From JAKIWV01 sp963773945 (GTDB lineage: Archaea > Thermoplasmatota > Thermoplasmata > Lutacidiplasmatales > UBA184): 64,000 bases of DNA. The stretch covers positions 248,001-312,000 of the forward strand of contig CAVZDD010000003.1 in NCBI GenBank assembly GCA_963773945.1, read 5' to 3'. The translations under genes were made by a program, and so were the position numbers. This document shows, piece after piece, positions 42,706 through 50,610 of this stretch. The notes under the pieces were generated by a model. The model had not been told where the DNA came from. It saw only the letters and a list, made by a program, of their open reading frames with translations, and did not search any database. The stretch's first letter is position 1. Every line of letters begins with the position of its first letter.

Positions 42706-43656
42706 ATGTCCGAACCGGCGAATGCTTCCTCGGCGCCCACCGCCCACCGGCCGCTGCGACGACCATCTTTGGATTCGATGGGTCTTACACCCGGCAAGAA
42801 AACTCGGCTAAAGCGACTCCTCTACGACTACGGCCCAGGAGGGGGAACGCTCCTCGTGCTCCCCATCGACCAGGGTCTGGAACACGGACCCGCGGATTTC
42901 TTCGTGAACCCCGAGGCGTTGGACCCCGACTACCAGTTCCGGCTCGCCTGCGAGGGAAATTTCTCTGCGATTGCATTGCACGTGGGACTCGCCCGGAAGT
43001 ACTTCCACCAACACGCCGGCGAAGTACCGTTGATCCTGAAGCTCAACGGCAAGACGAACATTCCCTCGGACACGCATTCTTTCAGTGCGCTGACGAGCAC
43101 CGTGGAGGATGCGGTCCGTCTAGGTGCTGATGCCGTAGGATACACGGTCTACGTGGGTTCGCCGGCCCAGGACCGGGACTTCGCCCAGCTCACTCAGGTC
43201 CGTGCCGATGCTGACAAGTTTGGCATGCCGTTGATTGTGTGGGCCTACCCTCGAGGCGAAGCCATCGCCAAGAAGGGCGGCCGGGACAGCCTTTACGCGA
43301 TCGACTACGCCGCTCGCGTCGCGCTCGAACTGGGCGCCGACGTGGTGAAGGTCAATTATCCCGTCGCTTCGGAGAAGGACAAGGAAGCACCGCCGCCCTA
43401 CAACACCTTGAACCTTTCCGCAGAGGAGGCGTTCAGCAAAGTAGTCCAGAGCGCGGGTCGCGCATTGGTGCTCGTCTCCGGTGGAGAGAAAATTGGGGAC
43501 GCCGAGCTCCTTGCAAAGGTCCGCGCCTCCATGGATGCCGGAGCGACTGGAATTATCTTCGGCCGAAACCTCTGGCAGCGCCCCTTCGAGGAAGCGCTCG
43601 CCATCACGCGGAAAATCCATGGCCTCTTCGCGGAGTACGCACAGCCCCTCCGCTAA
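42706..43656 (+). CDS. fructose-bisphosphate aldolase class I (archaeal DhnA type)
   Basis: 316 residues. LLVLPIDQGLEHGPADFF near the N terminus, PLILKLNGKT, VRLGADAVGYTVYVGS, PLIVWAYPRG and the Schiff-base region GADVVKVNYPV are those of archaeal class I aldolases, and LVSGGEKIGDAELLAKVRASMDAGATGIIFGRNLWQR is the phosphate-binding end. It cleaves or forms fructose 1,6-bisphosphate. The 3' end overlaps the tsr3 start. Confidence 0.94.
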   Translation: MSEPANASSAPTAHRPLRRPSLDSMGLTPGKKTRLKRLLYDYGPGGGTLLVLPIDQGLEHGPADFFVNPEALDPDYQFRLACEGNFSAIALHVGLARKYFHQHAGEVPLILKLNGKTNIPSDTHSFSALTSTVEDAVRLGADAVGYTVYVGSPAQDRDFAQLTQVRADADKFGMPLIVWAYPRGEAIAKKGGRDSLYAIDYAARVALELGADVVKVNYPVASEKDKEAPPPYNTLNLSAEEAFSKVVQSAGRALVLVSGGEKIGDAELLAKVRASMDAGATGIIFGRNLWQRPFEEALAITRKIHGLFAEYAQPLR

Positions 43657-44182
43657 AACGGCCGCGCCCCTCTTTGTCCGGCTCACCGGCGAGGACCATC
43701 CCCGGGCGTGCACCGGTCGACGCCTCGTCCACCGGGGGCTCGCGCACGAGTGGAAGGAGAATGGTCCGGTCGTCCGGGGGCCCATACTGCTCGACCCCCG
43801 GGCACCGGACCCGCTGACGTCGCTCGACGGACCGCGGGCCGTGTCCTCCGGCATTCTCGTGGTCGACTGTTCCTGGAACCGCCTCGATCAACGCGGAGGG
43901 TTTGACCCGGCCTGGTCGGGCCTCGGCCGATTGCCGCGTCGGCGGCTTCCTTGGCTGCTGGCGGGCAATCCGCAGCATTACGGCCGCGTCGGGGAGCTCA
44001 ACACCGCGGAAGCCTTTGCCGGTGCACTGGATATTCTCGGCGACCGGCCGGGCGCGGAGCGGGTCCTGAACACCTTTGCCGGAGGGCCGGGTTTCTTGGC
44101 CCTCAACGCTCGTCTGCTCGAGGCGTACCGGGGCGCTCGATCCGTCGATGAGCTTCACGGGGCCGAGCGGGAATTTTTCTGA
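43619..44182 (+). CDS. Tsr3-like rRNA aminocarboxypropyltransferase (DUF367)
   Basis: 187 residues from the ATG at 43619, which overlaps the aldolase by 38 bp; no better in-frame start is seen. LVVDCSWNRLDQRGG, RRLPWLLAGNPQHYGRVGELNTAEAFAGALDILGD and FAGGPGFLALNARLLEAYRGA are the DUF367 core. Tsr3 transfers the aminocarboxypropyl group of SAM to a small-subunit rRNA nucleotide. Its last 80 bp lie antisense to the phosphatase gene. Confidence 0.88.
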   Translation: MASSRSTHSPSAKTAAPLFVRLTGEDHPRACTGRRLVHRGLAHEWKENGPVVRGPILLDPRAPDPLTSLDGPRAVSSGILVVDCSWNRLDQRGGFDPAWSGLGRLPRRRLPWLLAGNPQHYGRVGELNTAEAFAGALDILGDRPGAERVLNTFAGGPGFLALNARLLEAYRGARSVDELHGAEREFF

Positions 44183-45086
44183 TGGGGTCGGTGCGCGGCC
44201 TCGGGCGACCCCCGGATAATCGAATGACCTCAATGTCCTGCGTCGAGAGCACCGGCCGGTCGAGCGGGACGTGGGCCGTGAGGATTCCCCCGTAGCGCTC
44301 GTACATGCGGGAGGTATGGAGCGTGAGACAGTGGTCGTGGTAGAGGGATTTGCCGACGACCTTGGGGTCGTGTCCCCGCAGGAATACGCGGAGCCCCGTG
44401 GCACGTAGAAAACCGTCCAGGGTCGCCTCGTCGATCGGGGTGGAAAGTCCGTAGTCGGGGTTTGACGCGCCGATCCGACTCCAAAGGACCTCGACGGTCA
44501 GCGTTTCATCGACGTTTCGGAATCGGTCGGTCCACGGCGAGCCCAGCCGCGATGGAAATCCCGCGTGGGCGAGAAATACGCCGGAAGGCGTGTAGCCGGC
44601 TAGCGGTCCTCGCTCGAGCAGTCCCATCAATCGGGAGTAGCGACGGCGATCCGCGCCCCAGCGTTCGTCCATCTCCTTCGGCAGGTCGTGGGGGGCGACG
44701 GGGATCCTTCGGGCCACTTCGTGATTGCCCTGGAGGAGGAACACCCGGTCGGGATACGCGGCCTTAACCGAGAGCAGAAAGAGCGCGTTGACCGCCGACC
44801 CCCCGGGACAGTCGGGGGGCGCTCGGTCGACATAATCACCTAAGCCGACGAAGGCCCGGTCGTCCGGTGACTGAAGAAACCACTCCAATGCCGCCTGGGC
44901 GGAGGGCCAGTCCCCGTGGGTATCTCCGATCACGGCCACCGCCCTCGCGCCCGGCGACTCGACGCGGATGAGGGCAGACTCCGAAGAGATTAGTGGATCC
45001 AGCCGGGCGAGCAGGGCATCGATGCCAGCGGCGTCCATCTGTTCGATGGATTCCGGTGACACGGGATGCCGGGTTTCTATGGCCAT
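44103..45086 (-). CDS. PPP-family serine/threonine protein phosphatase
   Basis: 327 residues. The two-metal core is complete: GDTHGD (54-59), GDYVDR (83-88), GNHE (120-123) and later HAGFPSR and an LRGHDP histidine. Together these resemble PP1/PP2A-type phosphatases more than general metallophosphoesterases. It would dephosphorylate Ser/Thr proteins. The 3' end overlaps tsr3 antisense by 80 bp; upstream of it are two tRNA genes on the same strand. Confidence 0.88.
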   Translation of the reverse strand: MAIETRHPVSPESIEQMDAAGIDALLARLDPLISSESALIRVESPGARAVAVIGDTHGDWPSAQAALEWFLQSPDDRAFVGLGDYVDRAPPDCPGGSAVNALFLLSVKAAYPDRVFLLQGNHEVARRIPVAPHDLPKEMDERWGADRRRYSRLMGLLERGPLAGYTPSGVFLAHAGFPSRLGSPWTDRFRNVDETLTVEVLWSRIGASNPDYGLSTPIDEATLDGFLRATGLRVFLRGHDPKVVGKSLYHDHCLTLHTSRMYERYGGILTAHVPLDRPVLSTQDIEVIRLSGGRPRPRTDPIRKIPARPREAHRRIERPGTPRADER

Positions 45087-45130
45087 GGCGATCGTCTACC
45101 TGACGGAAGGGGGAAGTGCGGGGGGCCGGA

Positions 45131-45162
45131 GTTCCCGGGGTCCGGTCGAGGACCGGGCCCCC
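45131..45162 (-). other. T-loop intron of tRNA-Leu(TAG)
   Basis: 32 nt between TTCAAA and the final T of the T loop. Its 3' end GAAC can pair with GTTC of the T arm, the same design as in tRNA-Gln, and its middle forms a CCGGTC/GACCGG hairpin. The bulges are less regular than canonical, so exact splice positions may shift by a base. Confidence 0.7.
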
Positions 45163-45211
45163 TTTGAACCGGCGAATGCCCTAGGCAACAGGGTTCTAAG
45201 CCCTGCCTCGG

Positions 45212-45237
45212 AAGCCCTTACCGGCGCCGCCGGAAGA
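45212..45237 (-). other. D-arm intron of tRNA-Leu(TAG)
   Basis: About 26 nt containing a CCGGC-GGC-GCCGG hairpin extended by CTT/AAG. On either side lie 3-nt bulges AAT and TTC around a short GCC/GGC helix, a bulge-helix-bulge-like arrangement. Boundaries may be off by one base. Confidence 0.65.
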
Positions 45238-45294
45238 TTGGCCGAGCTGGAGCACCCCCGCAGAGTAACCGAGAAGGGCCGACCAGAAGAGAGG

Positions 45295-45401
45295 TAGCCC
45301 CGGCAGGAATTTCGGCCGGAGGGCCGATCGGGGCTTCCGGCATTCGAACCTGCGTCGCGAGATCCAGAGTCTCGCATGATTGTCCACTACACTACGGGGC
45401 T
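45295..45401 (-). tRNA. tRNA-Gln (anticodon CTG) with T-loop intron
   Basis: 107 nt on the minus strand. Acceptor AGCCCCG (5' end 45401) pairs with CGGGGCT (45296-45302), discriminator A at 45295. The anticodon stem CGAGA/TCTCG encloses CTCTGGA with anticodon CTG at 45365-45367. The T stem GCAGG/CCTGC is split in its loop by 34 nt. Without splicing the gene looks degenerate, because a false T arm is read. After excision the T loop is TTCGAAT and the mature tRNA is 73 nt. No CCA encoded. It lies 33 bp upstream of tRNA-Leu(TAG), probably in the same transcript. Confidence 0.88.
45309..45342 (-). other. T-loop intron of tRNA-Gln(CTG)
   Basis: 34 nt at position 59/60. A textbook bulge-helix-bulge can be drawn: T stem GCAGG/CCTGC, 3-nt bulge ATT on the 3' strand, 4-bp helix TTCG/CGAA, 3-nt bulge AAT on the 5' strand, then the inner stem GCCGG/CCGGC. 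Cutting after the second base of each bulge yields the TTCGAAT loop. Confidence 0.82.
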
Positions 45402-45425
45402 ACGAGCGAGCGAGGGACGGAGCGC

Positions 45426-45434
45426 GTTCTTAAC
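45426..45434 (-). promoter_or_regulatory. TATA-like box of the tRNA-Gln/tRNA-Leu pair
   Basis: Minus strand GTTAAGAAC centred about 29 bp upstream of the tRNA-Gln 5' end, in a GC-rich gap. Confidence 0.5.
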
Positions 45435-45608
45435 GGTTGCCGCGCCGGCGAACGAAAGCCCGTGTCGCCGAAGCCGCGGTGCGAATACGAACCAAGCCAG
45501 AAATACTCCGGGGCCGTCCTCGCCCGGGGTCCGGGGGGCGAGTCGCGTCCGGTTTCGTGCGCGCGGAGGCGTAGCCCTGACCACGACCTTGGGGATGGGC
45601 GAGCGACC

Positions 45609-47360
45609 GTGAAGAGACTCTCGCCCACTCGTCACGGACTCATTCTCGTCGCCCCCGCGGTCGTGCTAGCCGCCGGGGTGCTTCTCCTGGGTCCGGGCAC
45701 CGGCAACTGGGGGTTCCTCCGCGACCTTCCCCAGGCGACGTACTATCTTTCGTTCTCGTTCGTCCGCATGCTCGTCGCCTACGCGATGTCCCTCGGATTT
45801 TCTCTTGTCTACGGATACTTCGCCGCGACAAACCGGGGCGCCGAACGGGTCATGATCCCAATCCTGGACATTCTCCAGTCGGTTCCCATTCTGGGCTTCT
45901 TTCCCGTTGCAATCGCCGTCTTCATTTCGATTCCGCTGATCGGCATCAACCTCGCCTCGATCTTCCTCATCTTCACCTCGATGGCCTGGAACATGGTGTT
46001 CGGGGTCTACGAATCACTCAAGTCGATCCCCGGGGAGCTCCGCGAGGCGACGGACTCCTTCGGCGTCCACGGCTGGCAGCGGATCCGTCAGGTCCTAGTC
46101 CCCGCCACCGTGAATCGGCTCGTCTACAACTCCGTACTCTCGTGGACGGGCGGTTGGTTCTTCCTCGTAGCCGCCGAATTTATCGCGTCCTCTCGCTCGC
46201 CCCAGGCCCTTCCGGGAATTGGAAGCTACCTGTTGTTCGCCGCTGGGGCGCACAACGCCAACGCCCTCGTCGCCGGACTCATCGTGTTGATCGCCCTGAT
46301 CACGGTGCTCGACCTAGCCGTCTGGCGACCGCTTGGCCGTTGGGCGGAGAAGTACCGGTACGATACGTCGCCGTTGGGCGACGCCGATGCAGCGACCACC
46401 CCTAGCCGGCGGTCGATCGCGCCGCTTCGCCGGATGGTGACCGGCCTGGCTCGACGGGTCCGCACCGGTTTCATCACCGCCAGTACCCCGCTTGTTTCGT
46501 TGGGGACCTTTGCCCTTGGGCGGGGGCCCACCCGGCGTCGTTCCTTCGCCGCAATCGCAGGCCGATACGTCGCGCTCGGACTTATCCTGGTGTTCTCGTG
46601 GTACCTGCTGATCACCACCGGCGTGGCGATCTACTCAATCTACATTCATCCGCTCGGGGCGGCCGCTCTGGCCCACATCCGGATGATCCCGTACGACCTC
46701 GGCTCGTCGATCGCCCGTCTCATCAGTGCTTACGCCATCTCCCTGGCGATCGCGTTCCCCCTCGCATATCTCCTGACTCGCCGGCCCCGTATGGCGCGCG
46801 TCGGCCTTCCCCTGGTGGAGATCGTCGCGTCGGTACCGGCCACCGCCGTCTTTCCGCTCATCGTGTACGTTGTAGTGGCCGACCTCGGTGTCCAGTTCGC
46901 TTCCGTACTGATGCTGATGACCGGAATGATCTGGTATCTGTTCTTCAACCTCCTCTCGGGCATGCGCAGCCTGCCCCCGGACCTCGATGAAGCGGCGCGC
47001 TCGTTCGGGGTCAAAGGGACCCCCTATTACCGGAAGGTCCTGTTGCCGGCGGTGTTCCCGGCCTTCATCACCGGCTCGATCACGGCGTTTGGAGGCGGGT
47101 GGAACACGCTGATCGTCGCCGAGTACCTATCAGTCTCCACGACCACTCAGACGTCGATAGGGGCGGTGACGATGACCCATCCGGAGTACCAAGTTCCGGG
47201 CATCGGCCAGTTGATCCAGGCCGGGTTCGCAAACTCGGCGCTTGGTCCGGGGGTCTACGTTGCTGCTCTCCTCACGCTCGTCGTCACCGTGGTCGTGGTC
47301 AACGAGCTTCTGTGGAAACCTTTGTATCGGCGTGCCGTTGAGAAGTACCGATACGACTGA
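45609..47360 (+). CDS. ABC transporter permease, duplicated (NitT/TauT-like anion type)
   Basis: 583 residues from the GTG at 45609; the longer frame upstream has no membrane features. Two BinD-type permease domains are fused in one chain, each with about six helices and its own EAA loop: ELREATDSFGVHGWQRIRQVLVPA in the first half and DLDEAARSFGVKGTPYYRKVLLPA in the second. This is the duplicated anion-transport permease type of archaea and bacteria. The ATPase gene follows after 44 bp; no solute-binding protein is visible, so the substrate is open. Confidence 0.9.
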   Translation: MKRLSPTRHGLILVAPAVVLAAGVLLLGPGTGNWGFLRDLPQATYYLSFSFVRMLVAYAMSLGFSLVYGYFAATNRGAERVMIPILDILQSVPILGFFPVAIAVFISIPLIGINLASIFLIFTSMAWNMVFGVYESLKSIPGELREATDSFGVHGWQRIRQVLVPATVNRLVYNSVLSWTGGWFFLVAAEFIASSRSPQALPGIGSYLLFAAGAHNANALVAGLIVLIALITVLDLAVWRPLGRWAEKYRYDTSPLGDADAATTPSRRSIAPLRRMVTGLARRVRTGFITASTPLVSLGTFALGRGPTRRRSFAAIAGRYVALGLILVFSWYLLITTGVAIYSIYIHPLGAAALAHIRMIPYDLGSSIARLISAYAISLAIAFPLAYLLTRRPRMARVGLPLVEIVASVPATAVFPLIVYVVVADLGVQFASVLMLMTGMIWYLFFNLLSGMRSLPPDLDEAARSFGVKGTPYYRKVLLPAVFPAFITGSITAFGGGWNTLIVAEYLSVSTTTQTSIGAVTMTHPEYQVPGIGQLIQAGFANSALGPGVYVAALLTLVVTVVVVNELLWKPLYRRAVEKYRYD

Positions 47361-47404
47361 TCGGAGTTCCTGGGAACGGCAACGCGAGAACGGCAGGAGG
47401 GAAC

Positions 47405-48232
47405 GTGACGCTCATCGAAGTCCGGGAGATCCGAAAGGACTATCCGTCGCATCACGGGACGATCTCGATCATCAACGGCGTCACTTTCGACGTAGCGGAC
47501 AGCGATTTCGTGGCGATCGTCGGTCCGTCGGGGTGCGGAAAGTCGACGATGCTTCGCATCATCCAAGGACTCGAGCATCCCACGTCAGGGGAGATCCGGT
47601 TCCGGGGTCAGCCGGTCATGACCTGCTGCAACGATATGGCGATGGTCTTCCAGAGCTTCGCCCTCCTGCCGTGGCTCACGATCAAGGAAAACGTGGCCTT
47701 CGGTCTCTCGGCCCGGAGTTGGAGCCCGGAGAAGATCGCGGCGCAGGTGGAACGGTACATCTCCGTCACGGGCTTAGTCGGCTTCGAAGAGGCCTATCCG
47801 CGCGAGCTCTCGGGCGGGATGCGCCAGCGGGTGGGGCTCGCCCGGGCCCTCGCCGTCGAGCCCGCGGTCCTGCTCATGGACGAACCGTTCTCCGCGTTAG
47901 ACGCGCTGACGGCCGAGGGTCTTCGGGAGGAAGTGCTCCAGCTTTGGCGCGATCCGGATCTACCCCCCGAGGCCGTGATTCTCGTCACCCACAACATCGA
48001 AGAAGCCCTGGCGATGGCCGACCGCGTGGTCGTGCTCTCTCACCGTCCGAGCCGGGTCCTGGCGGTCGTCCAAGTTGACCTGCCCCGGCCCCGGGACCGG
48101 AAATCGGAAGCGTTCTACGCATTGACCGACCACCTCTACTCGCTCATCACCGAAGGCGCGCCTCCCCCTGGGGCGGCCCCGAAAGCGGCCCCCGAAGGTT
48201 CGGCGACGGTCTTGCCGGGAGGCGACCAGTGA
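47405..48232 (+). CDS. ABC transporter ATP-binding protein (NitT/TauT/SsuB-like)
   Basis: 275 residues from a GTG start. Walker A GPSGCGKST, Q-loop MVFQSFALLPW, signature LSGGMRQRVGLARALA, Walker B VLLMDEPFSALD and switch LVTHNIEEA are all intact. It energises the duplicated permease upstream. The C-terminal 30 residues are Pro/Ala-rich. The next gene encodes the AAA-associated domain that is often fused to this type of ATPase. Confidence 0.93.
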   Translation: MTLIEVREIRKDYPSHHGTISIINGVTFDVADSDFVAIVGPSGCGKSTMLRIIQGLEHPTSGEIRFRGQPVMTCCNDMAMVFQSFALLPWLTIKENVAFGLSARSWSPEKIAAQVERYISVTGLVGFEEAYPRELSGGMRQRVGLARALAVEPAVLLMDEPFSALDALTAEGLREEVLQLWRDPDLPPEAVILVTHNIEEALAMADRVVVLSHRPSRVLAVVQVDLPRPRDRKSEAFYALTDHLYSLITEGAPPPGAAPKAAPEGSATVLPGGDQ

Positions 48233-48259
48233 CCGTCGCGAAACCAAACTATTTAGCCC

Positions 48260-48985
48260 ATGGTCCCGCTCGGAGAGTCCCTCCTAGGAGAGTCTGAGAA
48301 ACGTGCCGACCGCCTTTCCCAAAGCGTCGCCCCGGAGCTGCAGGGGCTCCTCGTATTGCTGAACGAGCACAACGGCAGCGAGGACGTGGCCCTGCTGGCC
48401 GACGACCTCGACCTCGAGATCGATGAGATCCTTCCTTCGATCGACTATGCCGAGACCCTTGGCTTGCTCAAGGTGGCGGAGGGTCGTGCGTCCCTCACCG
48501 AGACCGGCCGAAAGCTCCTGTCGGCCTCGATCCGGGAGCGGAAGACGATCCTGCGAGACCTGCTGAAGAAGACCACGCTGTTCAAGACGCTCCTTCGGGC
48601 CCTAGAGAGCGCTCCCGAGGGCCGCCTCACCGAGGAGGATGTACAACGGTTACTGGCCTTCACCACGGCTCCGGGTGACTCCTATGTCCTCAACATCATC
48701 AACTGGGGCCGCTACGCGGAACTGTTCCGGTACGACGCGGACGAGCACGCGCTGATCGCCATCCGCTCACGAGTGGCCGGGCGAACCCCGCCCAGTTCGC
48801 CGCCGTCCAATCCCGCGCGCCGGATCACGGAACGGCGCGGACAGGGTCCAAGCCGACCACGGACGCGGGCGCATCTCCGCGCGACTTGGCTCACCCGGCG
48901 AGCATGGTCGCCGCGTAAGTGGGCGGGGTCGCCCGCGACAAATGCTATAGGAACATCCACTGTCGCCCGCGCCGCGGGCACGTAG
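48260..48985 (+). CDS. AAA-associated domain protein (ABC ATPase partner) with aberrant C terminus
   Basis: 241 residues as read. Residues 1 to about 170 match the AAA-associated C-terminal domain found with nitrate/sulfonate-type ATPases: VAPELQGLLVLLNEHNGSEDVALLADDLDLEIDEILPSIDYAETLGLL, LTETGRKLL and LNIINWGRYAELFRYDADEHALIA. The last 70 residues are an Arg/Pro/Ser/Thr-rich tail without family similarity, and the stop codon lies inside tRNA-Ala. A frameshift near 48780 or a real read-through tail are both possible. A TATA-like ACTATTTAG lies just before the ATG, too close for standard spacing. Confidence 0.75.
   Translation: MVPLGESLLGESEKRADRLSQSVAPELQGLLVLLNEHNGSEDVALLADDLDLEIDEILPSIDYAETLGLLKVAEGRASLTETGRKLLSASIRERKTILRDLLKKTTLFKTLLRALESAPEGRLTEEDVQRLLAFTTAPGDSYVLNIINWGRYAELFRYDADEHALIAIRSRVAGRTPPSSPPSNPARRITERRGQGPSRPRTRAHLRATWLTRRAWSPRKWAGSPATNAIGTSTVARAAGT
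48941..48950 (+). promoter_or_regulatory. TATA-like box of tRNA-Ala
   Basis: AATGCTATAG centred about 29 bp upstream of the tRNA 5' end at 48976. Confidence 0.45.
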
Positions 48986-49047
48986 ATCAGCGGAAGATCG
49001 CTGCTTTCGCAAAGCAGAGGTCGGGGGTTCAAATCCCCCCGTGTCCA
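48976..49047 (+). tRNA. tRNA-Ala (anticodon CGC)
   Basis: 72 nt. Acceptor GGGCACG pairs with CGTGTCC with one G-T pair, discriminator A. Anticodon stem CTGCT/AGCAG encloses TTCGCAA, anticodon CGC at 49008-49010; T arm GGGGG-TTCAAAT-CCCCC. No intron and no encoded CCA. The 3' end faces the integrase gene 42 bp away, which makes it the likely integration target. Confidence 0.97.
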
Positions 49048-49088
49048 TCCCTTAAAGGGTTAAGAACCCCCGCGTTATAGGCCCATTC

Positions 49089-50363
49089 GTGCCCCGGAAA
49101 GGCCCCGCCGCCGCGGACCTGCTGACCAACCCGGACGTGCGGCGCTGGTTCGAAAACCTTGCCCGCGGCTCGCGGGCGACCGCCGACATCAACCTCCGAC
49201 GGCTCAACGCACTGTGTAACTCGCTGGGAACGACGCCCGCAGAGCTCTCTGGGTTGACCGAAAAGCAACTCCACGACCGGTTCCTGGACTTCGTATCCGC
49301 CGAGGAAAGGCGCGGGGTCGCCGGCTCCTACATCGTTCGCACCATGAAGGCCGGGAAGTCTTGGCTGTTGCACAACGGAAAAAAGCTCGACCGACCGATC
49401 CGCGTTCGGGGGGCAAAAGACACGCCGTCTCTCCGCGACGAACGGGTGCCCAGTCAAGAGGAACTCCGGAAGATCCTCCTCGCGGGAACGGCTCGAATTC
49501 GGTCCGCGGTCGCGCTGGTCGCATTCTCGGGACTTCGTCCCGAGGTCCTCGGGAACTACCTCGGAAACGACGGCCTCACGCTCGCAGATCTCCCGGAATT
49601 GAAGGTCGGGAAGGGAATCGTGGAGTTCGCGACAATCCCGACTGTCCTTCGCGTCCGCCCGGAGCTATCCAAAAACGCTAACGGTTACACTTCGTTCCTG
49701 TCGGAGGAGGGGTGCGATTACCTCAAGCAGTACCTGGAAGAGCGACTCCGAGCTGGCGAGAAGCTCGGCCCTGGCACGGACCTGATCCACCCCGACCGCG
49801 CCCGGAAGCGGTTCATTCGGACCCTCAACATTGGCGACGCCATTCGAACGGCGATCCGCGGGGCCGGATTCGATTGGCGCCCGTACGTCCTCCGGCATTA
49901 CTTCGACACTCAGCTCCTGACGGCGGAATCGAAGGGGAAGGTGGCCCACGACTTCCGCGTCTACTGGATGGGCCACGTAGGCAGCATCGACGCGAGGTAC
50001 ACGACCAACAAACGGCAGCTCCCCAAGGAATTGGTGGACGAGATGCGGGCGGCCTACCGACGCTGCGAACCCTTCCTTTCCACGGTTCCGAGCCGATCCG
50101 AACAGGAGGGGCAAGCGAAGATGACCAAGACCATGCTGATGGGCCTGGGCTACACCGAGGAGGACCTGGCACACGTGAACCTCGAGAACCTCGATTTGGC
50201 CCAGTTTCAGGAGCTCGTGGCCAAGAAACTGGGGGCGTCAGGGTCCGAGGCGAGGCAGAAGCTCGTGGATTCGGCCGAACTGCCCGCCTACTTGGACCAG
50301 GGTTGGACGGTCGTGACCGCGGTCAACGGACATCAGGTAGTACTGAACCCGCCCGGGTCATGA
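49089..50363 (+). CDS. tyrosine recombinase/integrase
   Basis: 424 residues from a GTG start. Tyrosine recombinase catalytic residues can be placed: Arg150 (AFSGLRPEVL), Arg269 in YVLRHYF (with Tyr266 where most family members have His), His296 (YWMGHVGS) and nucleophile Tyr304 (DARYT). An N-terminal SAM-like domain (residues 12-100) precedes it and a helical C-terminal tail of 115 residues with NLENLDLAQFQELVAKKLG follows. Located directly after tRNA-Ala, it probably belongs to an integrated element. Confidence 0.92.
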   Translation: MPRKGPAAADLLTNPDVRRWFENLARGSRATADINLRRLNALCNSLGTTPAELSGLTEKQLHDRFLDFVSAEERRGVAGSYIVRTMKAGKSWLLHNGKKLDRPIRVRGAKDTPSLRDERVPSQEELRKILLAGTARIRSAVALVAFSGLRPEVLGNYLGNDGLTLADLPELKVGKGIVEFATIPTVLRVRPELSKNANGYTSFLSEEGCDYLKQYLEERLRAGEKLGPGTDLIHPDRARKRFIRTLNIGDAIRTAIRGAGFDWRPYVLRHYFDTQLLTAESKGKVAHDFRVYWMGHVGSIDARYTTNKRQLPKELVDEMRAAYRRCEPFLSTVPSRSEQEGQAKMTKTMLMGLGYTEEDLAHVNLENLDLAQFQELVAKKLGASGSEARQKLVDSAELPAYLDQGWTVVTAVNGHQVVLNPPGS

Positions 50364-50610
50364 TCAGGCGGTACCAGCCGACCACTTTGGCCGCGTACTC
50401 TTGGCGCGAGATCTGATCGGGCTCCCCCAGCAACAGAATCCGGAACGGGTGCGAAGGTTCCAGGTGCTCGACCAGCTCCTTCATCGGGCGCAAGGAGACC
50501 ACCTGTTTGGGCGCAGAATGGACTCTGAGGGACGGCGACCGCGACGGAATCGCCAGGACAGACCCTTGGGACGGAATCCTTCCGCGGGCCAATCTGGTCG
50601 CCACGGTCAC
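50323..50610 (-). CDS. small protein convergent with the integrase
   Basis: About 95 residues from the in-frame GTG at 50610; the open frame continues to 50736 in poor-quality sequence. A TATA-like TACTTATT at about 50629-50636 is 23-29 bp upstream of this and the next GTG. The C-terminal half (SLRPMKELVEHLEPSHPFRILLLGEPDQISRQEYAAKVVGWYRLI) looks like a genuine amphipathic helical domain. No family recognised. Overlaps the integrase 3' end by 41 bp. Confidence 0.45.
   Translation of the reverse strand: MTVATRLARGRIPSQGSVLAIPSRSPSLRVHSAPKQVVSLRPMKELVEHLEPSHPFRILLLGEPDQISRQEYAAKVVGWYRLIMTRAGSVLPDVR

Larger units (their letters stand above)
45117..45261 (-). tRNA. tRNA-Leu (anticodon TAG) with two introns
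   Basis: 145 nt on the minus strand. Acceptor GCGGGGG (5' end 45261) pairs with CCCCCGC (45118-45124), discriminator A at 45117. The anticodon stem CAGGG/CCCTG encloses CTTAGAA, anticodon TAG at 45196-45198, and a 15-nt variable arm follows. The T stem GCCGG/CCGGC is interrupted in its loop by 32 extra nt (about 45131-45162), placed at position 59/60. The D arm also holds about 26 extra nt (45212-45237): bulges AAT and TTC flank a GCC/GGC helix, leaving CTC/GAG as D stem. Excision gives a normal class II tRNA of 86-87 nt. No CCA encoded. Confidence 0.82.

Noticed and set aside
45295..45401. tRNA-Gln as a decayed pseudogene
   Set aside because: At first the T and acceptor stems failed to pair, but a further 34 nt downstream supplies perfect partners and a canonical BHB, so it is an intron-containing gene rather than a relic.
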